Notes under the pieces: model-generated
Database searches by the model: none
What the model saw: the letters and a program-made list of their open reading frames with translations, nothing else
Told to the model about the DNA's origin: nothing
Origin: Polaribacter gangjinensis
Lineage (GTDB): Bacteria; Bacteroidota; Bacteroidia; Flavobacteriales; Flavobacteriaceae
Length of the DNA stretch: 64,000 bases
Reading direction: 5' to 3'
NCBI RefSeq assembly: GCF_038024125.1
Contig: NZ_CP150662.1
Location: 1,691,501 to 1,755,500 of the forward strand
Position numbers and translations under genes: made by a program
Shown here: piece after piece, positions 57,365-64,000 of the stretch
Numbering within the stretch: the stretch's first letter is position 1
How the letters are laid out: each line of letters begins with the position of its first letter

Positions 57365-58822
57365 TTATTCTTTTGGTAAAATTACGGTAAAAGTAGTTCC
57401 TTTATTTTTTTCTGAAATAAAACTAATTGATCCGTCATAAGCTTCAATTATACTTTTAATCATTGCCAATCCAAGTCCCATTCCACTTGTTTTGGTGGTG
57501 AATTTGGGTTCAAAAATCAAATCTTTCATTTCATCTGCAATCCCTTTTCCATTATCAGAAACTGTTATTTTTAAAGAATTATCAATTGAAGTTACACTAA
57601 CCAAAATTTTTGGATTTTCTTCTTCTTCAGTTGCTTGTAAAGCATTTTTAACCAAATTAGTTATAATCCTGATTAGCTGTGTTTTATCTAAAAAAGCATA
57701 AACTTCTGATTCTTCCGTTTGAAACTGAATATGGTCTTCGTTAAAAATATCAATGGCTAATTTGATGACATTTATAACTTCAATCTGTTCTTTATTTTGT
57801 GTTGGCATTTTAGCAAAATCAGAAAATGCAGATGCAATAGAACTCATCAAATCAATCTGTTGAATTAATGTTTTTGTATATTCTGATAGTTTTTGTTTGA
57901 TATTTTCATCTTCAGGATTGAATTTTCGCTCAAAACTTTGGATAGTTAATCGCATTGGAGTTAAGGGATTTTTAATTTCGTGTGCTACTTGTTTCGCCAT
58001 TTCTCTCCAAGCTTGTTCGCGCTCACTTTTTGCTAATTTTGAGGCGCTTTCTTCTAATTGATCAATCATATTATTGTACGCTTCTACCAAAATTTCAATT
58101 TCAGAACTTGATGCATCCAATAAAATTTTTTCATTTCGCTGATTTAAACGCGTTTGTTGCATTTTATCTGAAATAGATTTGATAGATTTTGTAATATAAC
58201 TAGATAAAAAATATGCTAACGAAATTGCGATGATAAACATTAATAAATATACCAAGCTCAATCTGTAAATAAACTCTCGCAGTTCGTATTCAACCTCAGA
58301 ATTATCTTGAGTTAACTGCATTTCAACAATACCAATTCGTTTAAATTTAGTATCATTTATGTAGGTGAATGATGTTTGATAACTTGTGCCATCTTTTTCA
58401 CTGGTTTTTAAAATTCGATGATTGGAGTTTTGAGCTAAATCATTCAGTAAATCATACTCTAAAGGTTCAATGTTCGTTTTTTCGAAAGCATTTGTTTTAG
58501 ATGAAACCAATAAATTTCCATGCAAATCAAACATTGAAATATTCAGTTTATTGATTGATGATATTTCGTAAATGCGTTCTTTAAAAATTTTATAAAGATT
58601 TTCAGTGTTGATTGGATAAGTCGTTTTATTGCTCAATTCAAGTTCAATAATTTGAATAGCTGTTGCTTCTTTTCTTTCAAATCTTTGCAAATTATAATCG
58701 TGTGTTTGCTCATCATATTGATAAACTGTAACTAACAAAATGAGTATTGACGCCAAGAATACCAATAAAATCATTGATATAAATATGCGTATTCGCAGCG
58801 AAATTTTTTGGAAAGAAAACAA
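57365..58822 (-). CDS. NtrY-like sensor histidine kinase (probable TTG start)
   Basis: The 485-residue kinase has TM1 (about 13-31), a periplasmic sensor region (about 32-185), TM2 (about 190-210, LVYLLMFIIAISLAYFLSSY), HAMP (about 212-262) and HisKA with phospho-His in REMAKQVAHEIKNPLTPMRL (about 271-290). HATPase motifs (about 385-485) are IRIITNLVKNALQA, DNGKGIADE and SGMGLGLAMIKSI. The H-box NPLTPM is NtrY-like. No response regulator is adjacent. The frame opens shortly upstream, and the only usable start before the first span is TTG at 58822; ATG at 58774 would cut into it. Confidence 0.88.
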   Translation of the reverse strand: MFSFQKISLRIRIFISMILLVFLASILILLVTVYQYDEQTHDYNLQRFERKEATAIQIIELELSNKTTYPINTENLYKIFKERIYEISSINKLNISMFDLHGNLLVSSKTNAFEKTNIEPLEYDLLNDLAQNSNHRILKTSEKDGTSYQTSFTYINDTKFKRIGIVEMQLTQDNSEVEYELREFIYRLSLVYLLMFIIAISLAYFLSSYITKSIKSISDKMQQTRLNQRNEKILLDASSSEIEILVEAYNNMIDQLEESASKLAKSEREQAWREMAKQVAHEIKNPLTPMRLTIQSFERKFNPEDENIKQKLSEYTKTLIQQIDLMSSIASAFSDFAKMPTQNKEQIEVINVIKLAIDIFNEDHIQFQTEESEVYAFLDKTQLIRIITNLVKNALQATEEEENPKILVSVTSIDNSLKITVSDNGKGIADEMKDLIFEPKFTTKTSGMGLGLAMIKSIIEAYDGSISFISEKNKGTTFTVILPKE

Positions 58823-58857
58823 TAAAATAAAATTTTAAAACTCGAATAAAAATACAA

Positions 58858-60189
58858 TTATGAATTCACTAATGGAATAAAAGTCTTGTTAAATTTCACA
58901 ATTAAGGGAATTCCTCTTGCTAAAATCCAACAAGTAAAAGCAATCCAAATAGCAACCAATTTTAAATTGTAAAAATCAAATAGCAACAATGATGGAACAA
59001 ATGCCAATAATGTTGCAAAAATTAGCACATTTCTTAGATATTTCATTTTTCCCATTCCTTTAAACATTCCGTCAAAAATAAAAGTGATTGCACTAATAGG
59101 TTGTGTTAATAAAACAATCCAAAAAACTTCGTAAAAACGTGCTAAAACCAGTTCTTCTTTTGTAAAAATTTGTCCAATAAAATCATAAAAAACAAACCCA
59201 ATAAATGCCATAATAAAACCTGTAATTATCCCATACTTTGTAAGTTTTTTACTCAGTTTTACAAGTGATTCATAATCTTTTGCACCAAAATATTTGCCTG
59301 CTAAAATGTTTCCTGCGCTAGAGTATCCATCAATCATAAAAGCACCCAATAACCAAATATTAAGCCCTATTGTATAAGCTGCAATATATTCGTTTCCGTA
59401 AGAAGTTGCATAGGCAGTTGCCAAATAAAGTGCTGTATTTAAGGCAATTGTTCGTATAAACAAATTTCCAATCATCCCTAATAAATTTGGAATTTGCTCA
59501 TGCATTGGAAATTGAATTTTTAATGAAATGGTGGTTTTTTTAAAAAGAAAATACAATGCCAAGACTGCCATTATAATTTGAGAAATTAAACTCGCATATG
59601 CAGCACCTTCAATGTTCAAAGCTGGAATAAAACCCTCAATTCCATATACCAAGATGACATCTAAAATGACATTTAAAACTGCTCCACAAATGGCAATTAT
59701 CATGGGGTAAAAAGTGTTTTGTAAACCTCTAAAAATCCCAAAAATTGAAAAAACAAATAATGAAAACGGAAAGCCAAATATTCTGATTTTAAAATAGGTA
59801 CTGCATAAATCCAAAACATTGCCTGATGCATTATAAAATTGAAAAATCTCTTTTGAAAATGGATAGGAAATCAATAAAATCAGTACACTTCCAAAAATAA
59901 CTATTGCAATTGCCTGAGCTGGTAATGATTTTACCTCTTCAAGTTTATTAGCTCCTAAATATTGAGAAATGATGGATGAAATGGCACTTCTTATTTGTCC
60001 AAAAACCCAAACTAACATCGAAATAAATGCTCCAACAATACCAACTGCCGCCAAACTTTCTGTAGCATTCACATCAATATTGCCAATAATTGCAGTGTCT
60101 GTAATGGATAATAAAGGTTCTGCAATTCCGGAAATCAAAGCTGGAATAGCAAGTTTATTGATGTTTTTAAAACGTAATGAAGAATTCAA
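58858..60189 (-). CDS. MATE-family efflux transporter (probable TTG start)
   Basis: This inner-membrane antiporter has about 443 residues and twelve spans in two MatE repeats. The N-terminus is NINKLAIPALISGIAEPLLS, followed by DTAIIGNIDVNATESLAAVG; the second repeat lies near AYTIGLNIWLLGAFMIDGYS. It would export drugs or toxic metabolites using Na+ or H+. A GTG at 60207 opens the frame but lies in the -7 promoter element (60207-60214), so I place the start at TTG 60189 (MNSSLRFKNINKLA). It is divergent from the UspA gene. Confidence 0.87.
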   Translation of the reverse strand: MNSSLRFKNINKLAIPALISGIAEPLLSITDTAIIGNIDVNATESLAAVGIVGAFISMLVWVFGQIRSAISSIISQYLGANKLEEVKSLPAQAIAIVIFGSVLILLISYPFSKEIFQFYNASGNVLDLCSTYFKIRIFGFPFSLFVFSIFGIFRGLQNTFYPMIIAICGAVLNVILDVILVYGIEGFIPALNIEGAAYASLISQIIMAVLALYFLFKKTTISLKIQFPMHEQIPNLLGMIGNLFIRTIALNTALYLATAYATSYGNEYIAAYTIGLNIWLLGAFMIDGYSSAGNILAGKYFGAKDYESLVKLSKKLTKYGIITGFIMAFIGFVFYDFIGQIFTKEELVLARFYEVFWIVLLTQPISAITFIFDGMFKGMGKMKYLRNVLIFATLLAFVPSLLLFDFYNLKLVAIWIAFTCWILARGIPLIVKFNKTFIPLVNS

Positions 60190-60206
60190 TCTAAAAAAAA
60201 TGAACA

Positions 60207-60214
60207 CAAATATA
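60207..60214 (-). promoter_or_regulatory. Promoter -7 element (TATATTTG) for the MATE gene
   Basis: On the minus strand TATATTTG matches TAnnTTTG exactly, 17 nt before the TTG start at 60189. It is divergent to the UspA promoter 44 bp away. Confidence 0.55.
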
Positions 60215-60257
60215 CATATCTACAAAAAGATAAAAGCATAAGATTCTGAAAAATCAG

Positions 60258-60265
60258 TAACTTTG
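60258..60265 (+). promoter_or_regulatory. Promoter -7 element (TAACTTTG) for the UspA gene
   Basis: TAACTTTG fits TAnnTTTG and is 18 nt before the ATG at 60284. It contains the in-frame TTG at 60263, which excludes that codon as start. Confidence 0.6.
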
Positions 60266-60283
60266 CAAACTAAAAACAATTCT

Positions 60284-61078
60284 ATGCAAAATATTCTTGT
60301 ACCTATTGGATCTAATGAAAGCGCCCGAACAACTTTACAATATGCCATTGATTTTGCTTCAATTATAGATGCAAATATCTTTGTTTTTAGAGCATATAGT
60401 GCCATTTCAAAAACAGGAACCATGATCAATGTAAACAGCATCATTGAACGTGAAACAAGTTTGTATTTAAGAACTTTGGTGAATTCTGTAAACACAAAAA
60501 ATGTTGATGTAAAATTGATTTCTGCAAATGGATCAGTCATTGAAAGTGTAAATTCTATTGATGAAGAAATTGGAATTGATTTGATAATTATTGGTGCTAA
60601 AAGCAATTCAATTAGAGAAGAAATTTATTTAGGAAAAACAGCAGGAAGCTTGGTAAAACAAACTGAAGTGCCTATGTTAGTGGTGCCTGAAGGATATGTT
60701 TATACACCAATAAATTCAATTTTGATGGCTTTTAGATCAGGAATTGTACGAAAAAAAGCAGCGTTAAAACCTTTGCAATTTATAGCTCAAAAATTTCAAC
60801 CAAAAATTGATTTATTATTGGTAAAAACTCCTGATTACACTGATGAAGATTTGGTGCTGGATAAAGAACTTGAAAAAGTAAAAAACTCACTAACAATTAC
60901 TGAAAACCCTACAACTTTTCAAGGAGTTTTAGAAAATTTAAATTCATTTAAGCCTGATTTATTGTGTGTTTTTCGTCGAAAAAGAGGATTTTTCACAAAG
61001 TTATGGGAAAAAAGTACCATCTTAAAATCTGAATTTTATACAACAGTTCCTTTATTGATTTTGAAAGGAAAAAAATAA
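60284..61078 (+). CDS. Universal stress protein UspA family
   Basis: The 264-residue protein starts MQNILVPIGSNESARTTLQY at ATG 60284. Residues about 1-145 form a Usp domain with a C-terminal nucleotide loop LIIIGAKSNSIREEIYLGKT then AGSLVKQTEVPMLVVPEG. Residues about 146-264 look like a second, more degenerate Usp half (SILMAFRSGIVRKKAALKPL, FKPDLLCVFRRKRGFFTKLW, TVPLLILKG). Tandem UspA proteins are common in Bacteroidota. The role is stress survival in general terms. The stop directly abuts that of the convergent nuclease gene (no gap). Confidence 0.88.
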   Translation: MQNILVPIGSNESARTTLQYAIDFASIIDANIFVFRAYSAISKTGTMINVNSIIERETSLYLRTLVNSVNTKNVDVKLISANGSVIESVNSIDEEIGIDLIIIGAKSNSIREEIYLGKTAGSLVKQTEVPMLVVPEGYVYTPINSILMAFRSGIVRKKAALKPLQFIAQKFQPKIDLLLVKTPDYTDEDLVLDKELEKVKNSLTITENPTTFQGVLENLNSFKPDLLCVFRRKRGFFTKLWEKSTILKSEFYTTVPLLILKGKK

Positions 61079-63817
61079 TCAATATTTTAAATCTGCAGGT
61101 TCTAGAAAAGCATTATCAATAGTGTACATTTCTGTGATAAAGGTTTTTAATACCGCTAAAAAATCATTCAACTTTTCCTCAGAAATTAAAGTTTCTGGGG
61201 ATTTTCTTTGTTCAGCAAAATCGATTTGTAAAAATCCTTCATTTAAACTTTTAAATGAATAAATGCCTGCTTGTAACGGTTTTGAAAAATCGAATGAAGT
61301 ACTTTTTGTAAATAAATAGGCATATAAAAGTACTTGAACTGCTTTGTGAAATTTCTCTTCCCGCAATTTTTCAGTATTATTTGCTTTTAAATTTGCTTTT
61401 GTAACCTTGCCTGTTTTATAATCAATAATGCGTAAAACTCCATTCAATTCATCAATTCTATCCACATTTCCATGAATTTTAAAGGGAAAATCAAAACCAT
61501 CAATCTCAATTTCAATCGATAAATTCTGTTCAGTTGCTATGATTTTTAGTTGATTATTTTCGTCTTGTAACAATTGTTTTTCTTTTGATAAAAAATTACT
61601 GACAAATCTATTTGCGACTTCAAAAATCAACCTGTTTTTTCCTGTGCTAATATTTCCATTGATAAAATGTTTTGAAAATTTCGCTGTCACCAAATCTTTG
61701 GCAACTTTTTCCATAGCAACAATATCAGTTGATTTTAAATAGTTGCCAATATGTGGTTTGTACAAATCATCTAAAGTTTCATGCACTACAGTTCCTAAAG
61801 TATTATGTGCAATGGTTTCTTCAACATCATTAAATTCTTTGATTTGTAAAACTTTTTGTTTGTAAAACTGAATAGGATTGTACAAATAACTGGTAATTGT
61901 TGAAGGTGAAATTCCGTTTGTTGCCAACTCAATTAAACGTTCTTGAATTGCAGAATTTTTTTGAATTTCTTTTAATTTAATGGGTTTTGAAATTACTTTT
62001 GGCGTAATGATTTTGTGTGAAATATCCTTTTTCATCATTTCCAATTGAGTAATAAATCGACTTTTTTCGCCACTTCCAAAATGATCTTGCTCTGTGTTAT
62101 ACAAAATAAAAACATTCTTGGCTCTTTGCAACAATCTAAAAAAATGATACGAAAAAATGGCGTCTTTTTCTCTATAAGTTGGCAATCCGTATGCAATTTT
62201 CACATCAAAAGGGATGAAAGAAGTTTGTTGTTTATTGGCTGGTAAAATTCCTTCATTGGCTGATGCTAAAATGATTGTTTCAAAATCCAATACACGCGTT
62301 TCTAACATTCCCATCAACTGCAAACCCTGTAAAGGCTCACCTTGAAAAGAGAGATTTTCGGTAGCAATCAATTGTTTAAAAAACTGTGAAAACACTTTTA
62401 AATCATTAAAAAAAGAGAATTTTTGTTGCAATGATTTTAGCTGTGTAAAAATGGTGAAAAATCGGAATAAATATTCTTTCTCTAAAGTTTCAGCAGCTTC
62501 TTTTAAGAAAAATATGAGTGATAAAATAGTTTCAATAAACTGATTTATGGATGTGAATGGTTTAAACAAATCAAGAATGATTTTTTTTGCGTCTTCGGAT
62601 TGAAATTTGAGCAAAGATTCCAAGTCCTTTTGAGAAATAAACAACCTATTTTCATGAGTTATTTTATTAAAAAATTGATCATTATTCAAAATGAATTTTA
62701 TCAAAAATGGATGTTGTAAAACACGAAAACAATCTTTATAATAAAATTGATTGGTGATGGTTTTCTGCAATTTTTCTTGTGATAAAAACAACTGAAAAAC
62801 AGCTAAAAACAACTGACTTGAAGGAATATCTTTCAAAGGATATCCCATGGTAATATTGATTCCGGTTACATTTTTGGGCAACGAATTCAGTGCAATTGGC
62901 AATAGGGTTTCATCTGCTAAAACCAATGCTGTGTTGTTTAAACTTTTAGAATTTTCAAGAATTTCAGCAATGTATTTTTGCTGAGTTGTGCTTTTTGCAG
63001 CACCAATAATCTGGATATTTTTTTCTGAAAAAAAATGGTTGACAGGCGTTTTAAAAGGATTTTTTTCAAAGTATTTCCAAGTACTTTTATATATTCGCAT
63101 AAAATTACCTGCTTGATGATTGGAATTTAAAAATGCTTCATCAATATCCCAATAGATGGCAGTATTATTTGTTGCTAACATTTTTTGAAACAAAAATTCT
63201 TCGGCTTTGTTGAGTGCATTAAAACCAATAAAAAAATACTTTTTTTGCGTGTTTTTTACCAAAAATTCATCAATTTTTTTACAAGATTCTCTATACAACA
63301 TTCCTTGATATCCTACTTTTTGTTGTAATAAAAAACTATAAAAAGCAATATAATATTCTTGTAATTTCTCTAAAAAATTGTGATGATTTTTAATCAATTC
63401 AGTTTCTGAAAAAGTACCTTTGACAGACCATTTTTTGAGTCTTTCAATATCTCTGATGTACACAAAAATATCTTTGGTATCTACTAAATGTTGGTCTATT
63501 TCATTAAAATCTTGCAATACTGTAAAAGCCCATGATGTAAAAACATCAAATGAATCAGGATTTTTTTCAATGCTTTTATACACTTCATAAAATTGAAATA
63601 ACAGCTGTATATTTTCTGCTTTTTCAATCTCCGAAATTTGTTGAATTAATTGTTCAATAGTGATGATTTCTGGCAAAAATCCGATGGCAATTTTATCTTT
63701 ACATGCTTGTTTTACAAACACTTTTGCTCTTTGTGATGGCAAAATAAAAACTGCATTTTCAAAGGATTTTGTTTGTAGTAAAATGTCATCTAAAGTATCA
63801 GAAATAAAAGATTGCAT
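61079..63817 (-). CDS. PD-(D/E)XK nuclease-family protein, AddB-like without Walker A
   Basis: The 912-residue protein has an AddB/RecC-like inactive helicase body: the N-terminus NAVFILPSQRAKVFVKQACK replaces the GxxGxGKT P-loop. A C-terminal nuclease domain (about 655-912) has LGTVVHETLDDLYKPHIGNY, IHGNVDRIDELNGVLRIIDY then KTGKVTK (the PD-(D/E)XK core), and HKAVQVLLYAYLF with the conserved Gln. Iron-sulfur cysteines of Bacillus AddB are not evident. It probably works with an AddA-like helicase-nuclease encoded elsewhere, in double-strand break repair. Confidence 0.85.
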   Translation of the reverse strand: MQSFISDTLDDILLQTKSFENAVFILPSQRAKVFVKQACKDKIAIGFLPEIITIEQLIQQISEIEKAENIQLLFQFYEVYKSIEKNPDSFDVFTSWAFTVLQDFNEIDQHLVDTKDIFVYIRDIERLKKWSVKGTFSETELIKNHHNFLEKLQEYYIAFYSFLLQQKVGYQGMLYRESCKKIDEFLVKNTQKKYFFIGFNALNKAEEFLFQKMLATNNTAIYWDIDEAFLNSNHQAGNFMRIYKSTWKYFEKNPFKTPVNHFFSEKNIQIIGAAKSTTQQKYIAEILENSKSLNNTALVLADETLLPIALNSLPKNVTGINITMGYPLKDIPSSQLFLAVFQLFLSQEKLQKTITNQFYYKDCFRVLQHPFLIKFILNNDQFFNKITHENRLFISQKDLESLLKFQSEDAKKIILDLFKPFTSINQFIETILSLIFFLKEAAETLEKEYLFRFFTIFTQLKSLQQKFSFFNDLKVFSQFFKQLIATENLSFQGEPLQGLQLMGMLETRVLDFETIILASANEGILPANKQQTSFIPFDVKIAYGLPTYREKDAIFSYHFFRLLQRAKNVFILYNTEQDHFGSGEKSRFITQLEMMKKDISHKIITPKVISKPIKLKEIQKNSAIQERLIELATNGISPSTITSYLYNPIQFYKQKVLQIKEFNDVEETIAHNTLGTVVHETLDDLYKPHIGNYLKSTDIVAMEKVAKDLVTAKFSKHFINGNISTGKNRLIFEVANRFVSNFLSKEKQLLQDENNQLKIIATEQNLSIEIEIDGFDFPFKIHGNVDRIDELNGVLRIIDYKTGKVTKANLKANNTEKLREEKFHKAVQVLLYAYLFTKSTSFDFSKPLQAGIYSFKSLNEGFLQIDFAEQRKSPETLISEEKLNDFLAVLKTFITEMYTIDNAFLEPADLKY

Positions 63818-63897
63818 AGAATTTTTGGCTTCAATTTTGGATTTCTAAGTTACAAAAACTTACTTTTATGCGAGCGAATTATTTTATACTTATTTTT

Positions 63898-64000
63898 ATG
63901 AACGAAACATTGTTTGTTGCAGGAATTCAGGCTTCACTATTTTGGGAAAATTCCATAAAAAATCGAGAATATTTTGAATCAAAAATAAATTCATTACCTC
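63898..64000 (+). CDS. Nitrilase-superfamily amidohydrolase, YafV-like (partial, cut by right edge)
   Basis: The first 34 residues are visible: MNETLFVAGIQASLFWENSI then KNREYFESKINSLP. The pattern of a short strand, IQASLFWENS and NREYFESKI matches the start of carbon-nitrogen hydrolases of the omega-amidase/YafV type. An in-frame ATG lies 30 nt upstream (63868), but MNET fits the family start better. The catalytic Glu-Lys-Cys lie beyond the window, so the call rests on the N-terminus only. Confidence 0.6.
   Translation, partial: MNETLFVAGIQASLFWENSIKNREYFESKINSLP

Noticed and set aside
60263..60283. TTG start for the UspA protein
   Set aside because: It lies in the TAACTTTG -7 element; the ATG at 60284 begins the family N-terminus MQNILVPIG.
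1..64000. tRNA, rRNA, CRISPR, prophage, insertion sequence or defence island
   Set aside because: I looked on both strands and saw no tRNA T-loop signatures, no regularly spaced repeats, no transposase or phage genes and no defence gene families.

Overview
The window is a chromosomal segment from a low-GC member of the Flavobacteriia (Bacteroidota), most like the Polaribacter/Tenacibaculum kind of marine Flavobacteriaceae. The support is: gliding/type IX secretion genes gldE and gldD; two large TonB-dependent receptors with carboxypeptidase-like plug extensions; DUF3098 between ftsX and uppP; a 30-residue mS38/COX24-like peptide beside the HU gene; no Shine-Dalgarno pattern before starts; and many copies of the Bacteroidota promoter -7 element TAnnTTTG. 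I see no rRNA, tRNA, CRISPR array, insertion sequence or prophage. Almost everything is core chromosome.

Layout. 1-5.5 kb: partial Na+/H+ antiporter, DinB-like protein, ArsC-like reductase, GT4 glycosyltransferase, then tdk-alr-mscL. 5.5-9.2 kb (minus): ftsX-DUF3098-uppP-truB-outer membrane protein, plus methylmalonyl-CoA epimerase. 9.2-14.7 kb: a TonB receptor with a DUF5689 lipoprotein, divergent from a secreted endonuclease/exonuclease/phosphatase. 14.7-20.4 kb: RNase G, mS38-like peptide, HU, then mutY-ssb-gldE-gldD. 20.4-27.5 kb (minus): a tight run kdtA, two half-size YeeE/YedE sulfur transporter proteins, and molybdenum cofactor genes moaA-moeA-moaC-mobA-moeB. 27.7-31.4 kb: LytTR regulator with its histidine kinase, and rplU-rpmA. 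31.6-36.5 kb: paired M16 peptidases, an EamA permease and a Cys-rich HMA lipoprotein. 36.6-43.1 kb: a beta-helix lipoprotein and a TonB receptor divergent from a PiT phosphate transporter with a PhoU-like tail. 43-53 kb: patatin/BamA-type protein, uvrC, lspA, DksA-like factor, ileS and a TerB-DnaJ protein. 53-64 kb: bacilliredoxin, HD hydrolase, AraC regulator with two microproteins, crotonase, NtrY-like kinase, MATE pump, UspA, AddB-like nuclease and a partial nitrilase.

The most notable signal is regulatory. Five promoters, at two loci about 24 kb apart, carry direct repeats of TAACAT-like hexamers phased at 11 bp. The last repeat starts 25 nt (26 in one case) upstream of the -7 element, where the -33 box would normally lie, and no good -33 box is visible. 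The genes served are a secreted nuclease, two TonB receptors, a beta-helix lipoprotein and the PiT phosphate transporter. This is the architecture of a response-regulator site such as a PHO box, and it suggests one phosphate-scavenging regulon: cut extracellular nucleic acid, import across the outer membrane, then take up phosphate across the inner membrane. That reading is inference; the repeats and spacings are read directly from the sequence.

Starts were corrected where a promoter element or family N-terminus required it. Four genes appear to start with TTG and one with GTG. Three small genes (16455-16547, 54431-54604, 55755-55877) are added because their reading frames and contexts support them.
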